A program made the position numbers and the translations under genes. The notes under the pieces are model-generated. The model worked only from the letters and a program-made list of their open reading frames with translations, had not been told where the DNA came from and did not search any database. 43,755 nt of DNA, from contig CAAGGF010000081.1 in assembly GCA_900769325.1 (NCBI GenBank), forward strand, positions 1-43,755, read 5' to 3'. Below, in pieces: positions 26,101 to 33,243 of the stretch. The DNA is from Spirochaetia bacterium. GTDB lineage: Bacteria > Spirochaetota > Spirochaetia > Treponematales > Treponemataceae. The first letter of the stretch is position 1. Each line of letters begins with the position of its first letter.

Positions 26101-26231
26101 ATGTCGATGCCGTCATAAACGAATTTCCGCAGCGAATTCTGGTGAAAAAACTCCCCGGTGGTGCAAGCAGCCTTTCTGGAAGCGGAATCAGTCAGGGCGA
26201 TTGTCTAAAAACTAATGTCATTTTGAACTAG
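23109..26231 (+). CDS. sbcC: Exonuclease SbcCD subunit C (Rad50-like ATPase)
   Basis: The 1040-residue protein has the Rad50/SbcC layout. Walker A GETGSGKTS lies near residues 37-45, followed by a Q-loop region (LAQGEFNAFLKS) and two very long Lys/Glu-rich coiled coils. These flank a zinc hook (PCPVCGSKIHP, CPVC near 503-506). The C-terminal head has signature LSGGERFI near 933 and Walker B LFLDEGFGTLSG near 961. ATP-driven changes in the coiled-coil arms control the SbcD nuclease. The true start is the ATG at 23109 (MRIIKIQFENINSLKG), overlapping sbcD; the frame is open further upstream only by chance. Confidence 0.96.
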   Translation: MRIIKIQFENINSLKGKWKIDFTDPSYKQNHDIFVICGETGSGKTSILDAITLALYGRTPRQEKISSENEIMTRGTKICSASVTYICEKGEFTSEFRQERKKDGKLSEANCSIVRSDGEIILSKGRVTPFAKKTEELIELKYEQFCRSIMLAQGEFNAFLKSDSRERAEILAKLNGAEKYKKIGEKICERFSSESAKLENLTERKKEAESLIISDEEKSDLQNSLVQYKNDLKNAAEKINKIDEKLKFREKYENLSEVYINSVNQKKEIDVRCKEFAENSLKLQKAEAAKEVFPVYKLLKSERNLNQNILNDIEILSEKIQKTEKTLSSMDGTIAEFQKILSQNEEIQKKNTPLWDKVLVLDGKIANLSKNLIDAKERMEISQEKLDSQKSALENFTLKLKNEQKISGELKEFFEKNQNDEKIQEKLSELKSLKTQIETYSEKILSNEKEINSVNQKLSILNSRKEEFSKELEEINKNLTSFISEEFYYITEELKKNLKPQKPCPVCGSKIHPFVEEQDLFSQVSDNHEKTVKIAETAENFSQKRRQTESAIRNVETEISAANEKLKNLKKSTDELSAEKAVFLEKFKADASLFGKTAAEENLFQILSSLENRGTIFLENKKKRDENEKNILLYSGQISNIQKNFDECKTEFEKNHCEFLRIDEEVKNSESERKNLFGDKNVSTERENLSTLIEENKQNFEKANKNFQDLKNEYSSLKSAFDQKKKDLAENEKRLSGCEADFDSALEKFSFKNEAEFENSILTEEEFQNFSQLKKSLETQKIKAESVLEKAKTEFEDFKKEFSVSESKEILLEQKEFEENRRESLNEKMIEINARLKADEKNHENFAEISKDYEKQAEIFTKWKKMKEMVGKKDGSDFLSFVEGLVFKKLLDIANIYLEGITNRFKLVQTKIGSLDFDVKDINFSEPRAISNLSGGERFIISLSLALGISKFASRKVKVDCLFLDEGFGTLSGSYLTESVNALKRLSKENKMLGIITHVDAVINEFPQRILVKKLPGGASSLSGSGISQGDCLKTNVILN

Positions 26232-26271
26232 TTTCAGAATCCGGTCCATATTAGCGTATAGACCCTGAAAC
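26231..26271. other. Hairpin between sbcC and the symporter gene
   Basis: GTTTCAG at 26231-26237 pairs with CTGAAAC at 26265-26271, and inside it GGTC (26243-26246) pairs with GACC (26261-26264). No T-run follows, so a simple terminator is unlikely. It could be the start of a structured leader of the next gene or an unrelated repeat. Confidence 0.4.
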
Positions 26272-26360
26272 GGGAAAGACGGGCTTGAAATGCATGCAGG
26301 AGTAGGCGTGAAAAAACGGAATTATTGAATTATCAAAAATTCTATGGTAGTATTTTTTTC

Positions 26361-27617
26361 ATGAAAAACAATTTTTTTGGTGATTTAGTCAGAGTTTATA
26401 ATTCTGCAAGTTTAATTTTACGAATTTTTATTGGCATTGTTTTAGGTGCTGTTTTGGGAATGTTTCTTCCAAAGTTTTCATGGATTGGAATTTTCGGGGA
26501 TTTGTTTGTCGGTGCTCTGAAGGCGATTGCTCCAGTTCTTGTTTTTGCACTTGTTTCCAGTTCGCTCATTAACGGCAAGGCTAAATTAGACAGGCGTTTC
26601 GGGATGGTCATTTTCCTTTATATGATTTCGACTCTGCTTGCTTCGTTTGTTGCCGTTGCTGTAAGTTTTTTCTTTCCGCAGACGATTGCTCTTGTTCAGC
26701 CGGCGGATGTTGCTTCTTCGGCTCCAGCAGGAATCGGGGAGGTTCTTCGAAATCTTCTTCTTAATGCCGTTTCAAATCCAGTAGAAGCTGTTTCTCAGGC
26801 AAATTACATTGGAATTTTGTCATGGTCGGTGATTTTTGGGCTTGTGATGAAAAAAATTGCAAGTGAAAGCACAAAACTTTTCTTTTCAGAAGTTGCAGAA
26901 GGCGTTTCCAAAGTTGTTCACGGCATTATAAATCTTGCTCCGTTCGGAATTATGGGACTTGTGTTTGCAACCGTTTCTTCCAACGGACTTGGAATTTTCA
27001 AAGATTACGGAAAATTGATTCTTGCTCTTGTCGGGGCAATGTTTTTTATGGCTCTTGTAGTTTCTCCGCTTATCGTTGCAGTTACATTAAGAATAAATCC
27101 TTATCCGCTTGTTTTCAAATGCCTTAAAGAAAGCGGAATTACAGCTTTTTTCACAAGAAGTTCTGCTGCAAATATTCCGGTAAATATGGAATTGTGTAAA
27201 AAACTTAATCTCGATGAAAATATGTATTCGGTTTCAATTCCGCTTGGTGCAACAATCAACATGGACGGAGCGGCAATTACAATCGCAATAATGACTTTGG
27301 CGGCTATAAATACACTTGGCGTTTCTTACGATATTCCGTCGGCACTTGTGCTGTGCGTTATTGCAACTTTAGGTGCTTGCGGAACATCCGGTATCGCAGG
27401 CGGTTCTCTTCTTTTGATTCCTCTTGCATGTTCGTTGTTCGGAATTTCAAATGACATTTCAATGCAGGTCGTTGCAGTCGGCTTTATCATCGGAGTCGTT
27501 CAGGACAGTCTTGAAACTGCTTTAAATTCTTCAAGCGATGTTCTTTTTATCGCAACTGCTGAATTTTATTCCTGGAAAAAGCAGGGAAAACCTCTTCCAA
27601 ATTTCAGAAAAATTTAA
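26361..27617 (+). CDS. sstT: Sodium:serine/threonine symporter, SstT type (dicarboxylate/amino acid:cation symporter family)
   Basis: The 418-residue protein shows the glutamate-transporter fold. It has an N-terminal SLILRIFIGIVLGAVLGMFLP, a substrate-site hairpin FFTRSSAANIPVN, the transport motif LGATINMDGAAITIA and ATLGACGTSGIAGG near the second hairpin. The serine-type signature and overall length favour SstT, which imports Ser and Thr with Na+. The ATG at 26361 is preferred because the protein start matches the family; a TTG upstream adds 12 residues of no likeness. It is a single gene with about 130 bases upstream, not obviously in an operon. Confidence 0.9.
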   Translation: MKNNFFGDLVRVYNSASLILRIFIGIVLGAVLGMFLPKFSWIGIFGDLFVGALKAIAPVLVFALVSSSLINGKAKLDRRFGMVIFLYMISTLLASFVAVAVSFFFPQTIALVQPADVASSAPAGIGEVLRNLLLNAVSNPVEAVSQANYIGILSWSVIFGLVMKKIASESTKLFFSEVAEGVSKVVHGIINLAPFGIMGLVFATVSSNGLGIFKDYGKLILALVGAMFFMALVVSPLIVAVTLRINPYPLVFKCLKESGITAFFTRSSAANIPVNMELCKKLNLDENMYSVSIPLGATINMDGAAITIAIMTLAAINTLGVSYDIPSALVLCVIATLGACGTSGIAGGSLLLIPLACSLFGISNDISMQVVAVGFIIGVVQDSLETALNSSSDVLFIATAEFYSWKKQGKPLPNFRKI

Positions 27618-27704
27618 TGAATTTTAATGGAATTTAATTTTCATTTTGTAGCGGTGTATAAAAAGTAATTTTTTTCCAATTTGAATAAATTTAAATAATT
27701 TTGC

Positions 27705-27736
27705 TTGACTCTCCTCTTAAGGGGAGATGTTACAAT
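27705..27736 (+). promoter_or_regulatory. MerR-type promoter with operator dyad
   Basis: TTGACT (27705-27710) and TACAAT (27731-27736) are 20 bases apart, longer than the normal 17. The spacer holds the near-perfect dyad CTCCTCTTAAGGGGAG (27711-27726). Long spacers around such dyads are the hallmark of promoters that MerR-family activators untwist. A MerR-family gene lies downstream of the transporter genes this promoter would drive. Confidence 0.8.
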
Positions 27737-27772
27737 TTTCCATAGAACAGAACAAAAATTATTGGAGGTTTT

Positions 27773-28483
27773 ATGGAAAATTGCATAAGCGTTGAAAATC
27801 TTACTAAATCTTTTTGCGGCCGGAAAGTTGTTGATTCTCTTTCGTTTGATGTAAAAAAAGGCGAAGTTTTTGCACTTCTTGGTCACAATGGGGCAGGAAA
27901 AAGTACAACAATCGATTTAATTCTCGGTTTAAAAAAAGCTGATTCTGGCACGGCAAAAATTTTTAATCTTGAAGCGGGAAAAAATCGTAAAAAAGTGTTT
28001 GAACGCACAGGAGTTCAACTTCAAAATACCGAGTATCAGTCAAACATTACGGTAGAAGAAGCGTGCATCGAATATTCGTCGCTTTATTCAAATCCTGCTG
28101 ACTGGGAAAATCTTCTTGAACAGTTTAATCTTCTTTCTCTTCGTAAATCTTTTGTTTCAAAACTTTCTGGTGGCGAACGGCAGAAACTTTCGGTAGTTCT
28201 TGCGTTAATCGGAAATCCTGAAATTGTATTTCTTGATGAACTTACAACTGGGCTGGATGTTGTTTCCAGGCACGAAGTCTGGAAAACACTGTTAAATTTG
28301 AAAGAAAAAGGTCTTACAATCTTCCTTACAACGCATTATATGGAAGAAGCAGAAGCGCTTTGCGACAGAGTCTGTCTTATAAAATCAGGAAAAAAAATTA
28401 CCGAAGGTACAGTCAAAGAGGTCATCAGCTCTTCTAGAAGACAGAATCTTGAAGAAGCATATCTTTATTTTATGGGAGTATAA
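27773..28483 (+). CDS. ABC-2 type transporter ATP-binding protein (drug/DrrA type)
   Basis: A 236-residue ATPase with Walker A GHNGAGKST (near 38-46), Q-loop VQLQNTEYQ, signature LSGGERQKL near 130 and Walker B IVFLDELTTGLD near 152. The TTHYMEEAEALCDRV tail is typical of the DrrA/CcmA-like group that drives ABC-2 permeases exporting drugs or lipids. The next gene is the matching permease, one base after this stop. GGAGG precedes the ATG. The MerR-type promoter just upstream and a MerR/GyrI-like regulator downstream suggest induction by a hydrophobic or toxic ligand. Confidence 0.92.
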   Translation: MENCISVENLTKSFCGRKVVDSLSFDVKKGEVFALLGHNGAGKSTTIDLILGLKKADSGTAKIFNLEAGKNRKKVFERTGVQLQNTEYQSNITVEEACIEYSSLYSNPADWENLLEQFNLLSLRKSFVSKLSGGERQKLSVVLALIGNPEIVFLDELTTGLDVVSRHEVWKTLLNLKEKGLTIFLTTHYMEEAEALCDRVCLIKSGKKITEGTVKEVISSSRRQNLEEAYLYFMGV

Positions 28484-28484
28484 A

Positions 28485-29213
28485 ATGAATTTTTTTAAAA
28501 TGTATAAAGTTGAACAAAAAATTTTTTTAAGGTCGCCAGATGTAATTATTTTTAATCTTTTAATGCCGCTTGTTGTTTTTCTTTTGATTTCGATGATTGC
28601 AGGCACAAAAGAAGCAGGATTACTGACCTTTACACAAAGTTCGTATATTGCACTTTCAACTGTCGGAATATGTTGCAGTGCATTTATGAGCATTCCAATT
28701 TCAATAGTAGAATCGCGTTCGCACGGAATTTTAAGGCGGCTTTATTGCAGTCCGTGTTCGCCGTCAAGACTTTTAGTATGCGATACAATTGCAAGTGCCA
28801 TTATGGCTGTAATTTCAACGCTGATTTTAACTTTTGCTTCGGTAATTTTTTTCGGATACAGAATGAGCGGAAGTGTGATTATTTACATTTTATTGTGGAT
28901 TTTAACAATGCTTTCGATGTTTTCAATCGGGCTTATGATTGCAAGTTTGTGCAGAACAGAAAAATCAATGAACATCGTAACAAGTGCTGTCTATTTTCCT
29001 ATGCTTTTCTTTTCTGGTGCAACAATTCCTGCAGAAATTTTTCCGAAAGCACTTAAAATTTTTTCTGATATTCTTCCGCTCGGAGTGGGAATAAATCTTC
29101 TAAAATCAGCATCGATAGGACAATATAAAGGGATGTTTTTACCGATAATAATTTTATCAGCCATTACGGTGATATGCAGTTTTATTGCCGTAAAAACATT
29201 CCGCTGGGAATAG
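28485..29213 (+). CDS. ABC-2 type transporter permease
   Basis: The 242-residue protein has six predicted membrane spans (the first at about residues 20-42). The ABC-2 block SRSHGILRRLYCSPCSPSRLLVCD comes between spans two and three, and PMLFFSGATIPAEIFPKAL near 180-198 is the typical ABC-2 P-loop of DrrB-like exporters. It forms the membrane part of the exporter with the preceding ATPase. The ATG at 28485 is used because it follows the ATPase stop by one base; the frame upstream is open only by chance. Confidence 0.9.
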   Translation: MNFFKMYKVEQKIFLRSPDVIIFNLLMPLVVFLLISMIAGTKEAGLLTFTQSSYIALSTVGICCSAFMSIPISIVESRSHGILRRLYCSPCSPSRLLVCDTIASAIMAVISTLILTFASVIFFGYRMSGSVIIYILLWILTMLSMFSIGLMIASLCRTEKSMNIVTSAVYFPMLFFSGATIPAEIFPKALKIFSDILPLGVGINLLKSASIGQYKGMFLPIIILSAITVICSFIAVKTFRWE

Positions 29214-29265
29214 TAATTTTCTTCATTCTGAATATCAACTTGCCGTCATGCTGAATTGCCACCAT

Positions 29266-29373
29266 GTCATGCTGAACTCGTTTACGCCACAAGTGTCGTT
29301 TGCCTTAAGGAAATTATTTAACGCGGCACTCGCATGCCTGGGGCATCAGCATCCCACGGACGGTTGTAAAGAC
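29266..29373 (+). repeat. Dispersed repeat, copy 1
   Basis: About 108 bases starting GTCATGCTGAACTCGTTTAC and running through a GCCTGGGGCATCAGCATCC block to CGGTTGTAAAGA recur at 38729-38836 with only scattered changes and small indels. The spacing and block order are the same. A second GTCATGCTGAA lies just upstream at 29245. It sits between the ABC-2 permease gene and the MerR-family gene and has no coding frame of its own. Confidence 0.85.
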
Positions 29374-29384
29374 CTATGAGTGAG

Positions 29385-29410
29385 ATTCCGAAACAAGTTC
29401 GGAATGACGG
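29385..29410. repeat. Palindromic repeat unit, copy 1
   Basis: ATTCCGAA (29385-29392) and TTCGGAAT (29398-29405) form a hairpin with a five-base loop, followed by GACGG. The same unit is at 38688-38713. Partial units (CGGAATGAC) follow at 29420. It resembles the REP-like palindromes that are scattered through intergenic DNA of many bacteria. Confidence 0.75.
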
Positions 29411-29469
29411 TTTTCATACGGAATGACACAAACATGGCACTCGGAATAACTCATTTTATGGGAGAAATT

Positions 29470-30336
29470 ATGGATTTGAAGGAAAAGCACGAAGCTTGCG
29501 AAGTAAAAACAAAAAGTACGCTTTACAAAATCGGGGTGTTTGCGGCGATGAATCATGTTACGGTAAAAACTTTGCGATTTTATGAGGAACAGAAACTTTT
29601 GCTTCCATCATATATAAATTACGAAAACGGTTACAGATATTATGAACTTTCTCAGATGGCAGATATTCATCAGATTTCAGCATTAAAACAGGCTGGTTTT
29701 ACACTCGAAGAAATTGCTTCAATTAGAAAAGATAAAAACGATAAAATTGAAAACAGCACTCATTCTATTTTACTAAAGAAAAAATCAGAGCTCCTTTCAA
29801 AAATTGCAGAATTAACAGGAAAACTTTCTATCGTGGAAAATTATCTTTCAAAAAATACAAAAATTCTTTCAGCTCCAGTGCTTGTAAAAACTATTCCCGA
29901 AGTGACTGTCGCATATATGAAAGTCACTCTTGAATCGTACGATTGTCTTTTTGATTTGATGCCGAAAATGGGTGCTCTTATGGAAAAATCTGGCTGCAAA
30001 TGTGCACTTCCTGAATATTGTTTTACAAATTATCTTGAAAGCGGTTACAAAGACGAAAATATTTGTGTAGAAATTTGTGAATCTGTAACGGAAATGAAAA
30101 AAGAAACTGGCGGACTTAAATTTAAAAAAATGCCGGAAGTTCAGGCAGCGTGTATTTTTCACAAAGGCTCTTACAAATTTTTCCCAGAATCTTATGAAAT
30201 TTTACTCAAATATATAGAAGAAAATGGATATAAAATTTCGGGTGAAATAAGGGAAAGTTACATTGATGGTGTTTGGAATAAAGACGACGAAAGCCAGTGG
30301 TTGTCAGAAATTCAGATTCCTGTTGAAAAAATTTGA
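29470..30336 (+). CDS. MerR-family regulator with GyrI-like ligand-binding domain
   Basis: The 288-residue protein has a MerR DNA-binding head (about residues 17-85): LYKIGVFAAMNHVTVKTLRFYEEQKLL, ENGYRYYELSQM and LKQAGFTLEEI. A dimerisation coiled coil is followed by a GyrI/BmrR-type effector domain (about 140-288) with VKTIPEVTVAYMKV and a C-terminal YIDGVWNKDDES...EIQIPVE. Regulators of this layout bind hydrophobic cations or drugs and switch on an exporter. The matching promoter lies at 27705 before the ABC-2 genes. GGGAG before ATG 29470 sets the start; the frame upstream runs into repeat sequence. Confidence 0.9.
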   Translation: MDLKEKHEACEVKTKSTLYKIGVFAAMNHVTVKTLRFYEEQKLLLPSYINYENGYRYYELSQMADIHQISALKQAGFTLEEIASIRKDKNDKIENSTHSILLKKKSELLSKIAELTGKLSIVENYLSKNTKILSAPVLVKTIPEVTVAYMKVTLESYDCLFDLMPKMGALMEKSGCKCALPEYCFTNYLESGYKDENICVEICESVTEMKKETGGLKFKKMPEVQAACIFHKGSYKFFPESYEILLKYIEENGYKISGEIRESYIDGVWNKDDESQWLSEIQIPVEKI

Positions 30337-30421
30337 AAAAAATTGGCTATTGTACGATTAAAACTCAAGTTTAAATTTTAATACAAATAATTTTTTATTC
30401 GCTTTTTTATATGAATTGTGT

Positions 30422-30427
30422 TATAAT
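30422..30427 (+). promoter_or_regulatory. -10 element (TATAAT) before the PilZ-like gene
   Basis: A consensus TATAAT at 30422-30427 lies 40 bases before the TTG start, in a stretch with several T-rich candidates for a -35. AAGGA at 30450-30454 is the ribosome site for that start. Confidence 0.45.
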
Positions 30428-30461
30428 TACAGATACAATGTTTAAGTTTAAGGAATGAGTT

Positions 30462-31328
30462 TTGGGTACTTTTGTTGAAGAAATTATAAAAGGAAGAAAA
30501 ACTTTTTTTGTCGCACCAGATAAATCTCGCTTTCCAGAGTCATATTTAGAGGAATATTTGATTGCCGGCTACGAATGTTATTTTGTTGAAACGGACTTAT
30601 TTCTTCCAGTTTCCACAAAAATAGAAGTAATCCTTTCAGTTTTTAAAGACTGCATTATGTTTTTTAACATCGATGCACCAATTCAAAAAGAAAACTGGCA
30701 GATTTTGATTCCCCGGCTTCAAAAAAAATATCCGAATGCGTTGTTCGGGATTACATATTCAAAGCGTCAGACTCTTCAGGAAAAGACTGCTTTGGAAGAA
30801 TTTTATCTTTTAAAAGTCGGGTTAAAATGCGGCTGTATTCAGCTTGAATATCAAAAGAAAAATAATTTCGGTATCATAGAAAAGGCTCTTTACGCAAATC
30901 AGGCGATGGGTCGAAGAAAAAATGTAAGGGCGGTTTGCGGCGGTTCGTGTACATTAAAATTTGTCAATTCAGAAAATGTCGCCGTAAGTGCAAAGTTGAG
31001 CGATATCAGCATTTCGCATTTTTCTTTTACGCTAAACTTGCACGATAATGTAAAAATTCTTCAATATGAAAAAATTAAAGACATTCAGTTCAATATAAAA
31101 GGCCTTCATTTTACATCCGATGCTGTAGAATTTTCTTCACGCGAAACCGATACAGGAATTCTTTATATATTTGCCTTTACAAATCCACGCGGGCAGGCGG
31201 GCCTTGAAGAATCAACAAAGCGGCTTTTAATTCCTCGCATTTACGAAATTATGTCCACAAACTGCCAGTCGCTTTTGTCGCAGCTTTTCAACAATATTAC
31301 GCATAAAATTCAAAAGGCCGCAGAATAA
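30462..31328 (+). CDS. PilZ domain-like protein (probable c-di-GMP receptor)
   Basis: The 288-residue protein begins at a TTG with AAGGA upstream; an in-frame ATG at 30438 is closed by a stop. The first 130 residues are an alpha/beta domain without a known name. From about 148 comes RRKNVRAVCGG, an RxxxR-type motif, and LSDISISHFSF follows about 30 residues later in the place of the (D/N)xSxxG motif of PilZ domains. The final Gly is not kept, so c-di-GMP binding needs testing. PilZ proteins transmit c-di-GMP levels to motility or envelope functions. It is a single gene between a regulator and the convergent minus-strand genes. Confidence 0.6.
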   Translation: MGTFVEEIIKGRKTFFVAPDKSRFPESYLEEYLIAGYECYFVETDLFLPVSTKIEVILSVFKDCIMFFNIDAPIQKENWQILIPRLQKKYPNALFGITYSKRQTLQEKTALEEFYLLKVGLKCGCIQLEYQKKNNFGIIEKALYANQAMGRRKNVRAVCGGSCTLKFVNSENVAVSAKLSDISISHFSFTLNLHDNVKILQYEKIKDIQFNIKGLHFTSDAVEFSSRETDTGILYIFAFTNPRGQAGLEESTKRLLIPRIYEIMSTNCQSLLSQLFNNITHKIQKAAE

Positions 31329-31345
31329 ATTTTTAAGCGTTCATT

Positions 31346-31801
31346 TTAGCAGTAGATTTTTTGATAGGCTTCTTCAAGTTCTCCAGACCATTTGTACCTT
31401 GTAATCGGAAAGGCATTCCGTACATCCTGAAGCGTTGTTCCGGGCACAGTTTTTACGCTTCCATCGTTGAACCAGACAGAATAAGACGCTTCTGATTGAT
31501 TTTTTTCAATTTTTATAAGAATTTTTTTGCTCGGTCGTCCGCCTTTTTTTCCGTTTTCTCGAACAGCCTGAATTTTTTTTGCCGTGGAACGCTGACCGCC
31601 AGTTTTTTGCCCGAAATATGTAAAATTGATTGCCTGGTCGATTAAATTTTTTACTGCACGAAGATTTTCTGCACAGTTTAAAAGTTCTTCCTGTTTTTTC
31701 TGGAATGACGGCTGTGTAAGGCTTTCGGCTATATCTTTGAGCGATTTTTCAATTTCTTCTATTTTTTCTTCCGCCTGTTTTAGCGTGGGATTCATGTTCA
31801 T
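31346..31801 (-). CDS. Small protein with coiled coil and GGRP-type motif
   Basis: The 151-residue protein starts with a Glu/Lys-rich helix (about residues 8-60) likely to form a coiled coil. A basic linker with GKKGGRPSKK (about 84-93), an AT-hook-like GRP core, follows. A compact C-terminal part (VWFNDGSVKTVPGTTLQDVRN) comes next. The GGRP element could bind the DNA minor groove, but no full domain is recognised. GGAGG five bases before the ATG supports this start. It lies 16 bases after the methyltransferase-transglutaminase gene and is probably in its operon. Confidence 0.6.
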   Translation of the reverse strand: MNMNPTLKQAEEKIEEIEKSLKDIAESLTQPSFQKKQEELLNCAENLRAVKNLIDQAINFTYFGQKTGGQRSTAKKIQAVRENGKKGGRPSKKILIKIEKNQSEASYSVWFNDGSVKTVPGTTLQDVRNAFPITRYKWSGELEEAYQKIYC

Positions 31802-31817
31802 ATTTTCCTCCAGAATT

Positions 31818-33008
31818 TTACATTACTTGGTAGTATGCACGCATTGATTCTGACAAATCGTTCAGGTGCTTGAAAAATTCAGGTTTATCCTTGCATTTTT
31901 TCATACAGTCGATTGCACCTTTGAACGGATTTGTGTAAATCATTGGAAGCATTACTTCTTTTTTGAGCGGATTCGGCGTGTACGCAAGAAATTCTTTGTC
32001 GGTGCTGAATTTGGCGTTTTGTCCGGGTTTGTTTCCGCGTGCATCAAGGTGAACCCATTTATTCAGTGTTTTAAAATAAACTGCGTTCAGGCTGTGCGGA
32101 TAAAAATGATTTTTTTCTTTTGCACAAAGAATTTGGTAGCAGAATCCGCACGGAATCCCGAAATTTCGTAAAATTGCGGCGTAGAGGTGAGATTTTGCAA
32201 AGCATAGTCCGTGACCGTTTTTTACGACATCGCTTGCAGAAATTGAAAGTTCTGTTCTTTTGCAGTCAGAAGTGTGCGGAAAATGATTTTGAACGAAATA
32301 AAACGCTTTTTCAGCAAGCAGAATTTGATTGTCCCGAAACTGTTCAAACTGAGCACAGACAGATTGAACTTCGCTTGAGGAATAATCGATAATCGGTGTG
32401 TTTTCAAGGTAGAGTGAAAAATCCGGGTTTTTATTTTTTTTGCTCACGGAAATTGTGTCGCCGACTGGGAAAAATTCTGTGGTGAACTCGGGGTTTTCTT
32501 TTAAAAATGTTACATAACGCCTGATTTTCCTGACCATTTTTTTTGTGCTGTAATTGTGCGTAAGGTTTTCATTTTCGACCATTCCGTGAAAAGAGAGGTT
32601 ATCTGTGATGATTACGCCGTTTTCTGAGAGATTGTTTGAAAATTTCATGAAAAATTTTAAATTCTGTGCTTTAGGTCCGTCGATGAAAATTAAATCGTAT
32701 TTTTCGTCCGTGGTAAAATCTGCGGCGTCTCCAAGGTAAACTGTAATTCTGTCTGCAAGATTGTGATTCTGCACATTTTTAAAGGCAGTTTGGTATCGCT
32801 CAAAATCGTATTCGATTGTATCAACTGAAATATCGGGCGAAGTTTGCGCAAAACTGATTGCAGAATAGCCGATTGCACTTCCGATTTCGAGGATTTTCTT
32901 TATATTGTGCATTTTTATATACTTTATGATAAAATCTCTAGTTCCATCTTTTAAAATTGGAACAGAATTTTCTTTTGCGTATTCTTTCAATTCAAGAATT
33001 TCTTTCAT
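31818..33008 (-). CDS. O-methyltransferase-transglutaminase-like fusion protein
   Basis: Residues 1-190 are an SAM-dependent O-methyltransferase of the TrmR/catechol type: EIGSAIGYSAISFA near 41-54 is the SAM loop, IEYD near 65 binds the ribose, and LIFIDGPK near 106-113 and TDNLSFHG carry the metal-site Asp and Asn. Residues 240-340 are a transglutaminase-like core with Cys269 (GHGLCFAKSHL), His305 (PHSLNAVYF) and Asp322 (WVHLDARG), the usual catalytic triad order. The fusion joins a small-molecule or tRNA methyltransferase to a papain-like peptidase or amidase. I do not know its combined role. Both active sites look intact. No signal peptide is seen, so it is cytoplasmic. Confidence 0.85.
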   Translation of the reverse strand: MKEILELKEYAKENSVPILKDGTRDFIIKYIKMHNIKKILEIGSAIGYSAISFAQTSPDISVDTIEYDFERYQTAFKNVQNHNLADRITVYLGDAADFTTDEKYDLIFIDGPKAQNLKFFMKFSNNLSENGVIITDNLSFHGMVENENLTHNYSTKKMVRKIRRYVTFLKENPEFTTEFFPVGDTISVSKKNKNPDFSLYLENTPIIDYSSSEVQSVCAQFEQFRDNQILLAEKAFYFVQNHFPHTSDCKRTELSISASDVVKNGHGLCFAKSHLYAAILRNFGIPCGFCYQILCAKEKNHFYPHSLNAVYFKTLNKWVHLDARGNKPGQNAKFSTDKEFLAYTPNPLKKEVMLPMIYTNPFKGAIDCMKKCKDKPEFFKHLNDLSESMRAYYQVM

Positions 33009-33176
33009 AAATCAAAACCTTCTTTTAAAAGTCAGATTGTGTAAACCTGAACTTTATCGTGTTTGCCGCGGGTTTCTGCATTGTCTACGAATAATGTAAA
33101 GCAGTGAAATCAGAAAATAAAATCTGTTTTTGTTTTTCATTTTTAAATTATAGATTTTATTCTAAATACTTTCAAC

Positions 33177-33204
33177 TTGCAGAATTTAAAAAAAAGTGTA
33201 AGAT
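33177..33204 (+). promoter_or_regulatory. Weak promoter candidate before the glycosyltransferase
   Basis: TTGCAG at 33177-33182 and TAAGAT at 33199-33204 are 16 bases apart. The -10 is part of a small hairpin (TAAGATA/TATCTTA, 33199-33216). GGGAGAAGG precedes the ATG at 33244. Confidence 0.3.
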
Positions 33205-33243
33205 AAAAGTATCTTAAAAAAAGCGTTTTTATGGGAGAAGGTT

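Noticed and set aside
33199..33216. Hairpin TAAGATA/TATCTTA as a terminator
   Set aside because: It is followed by A, not T, on the plus strand, has only seven AT-rich pairs, and no gene ends just before it.
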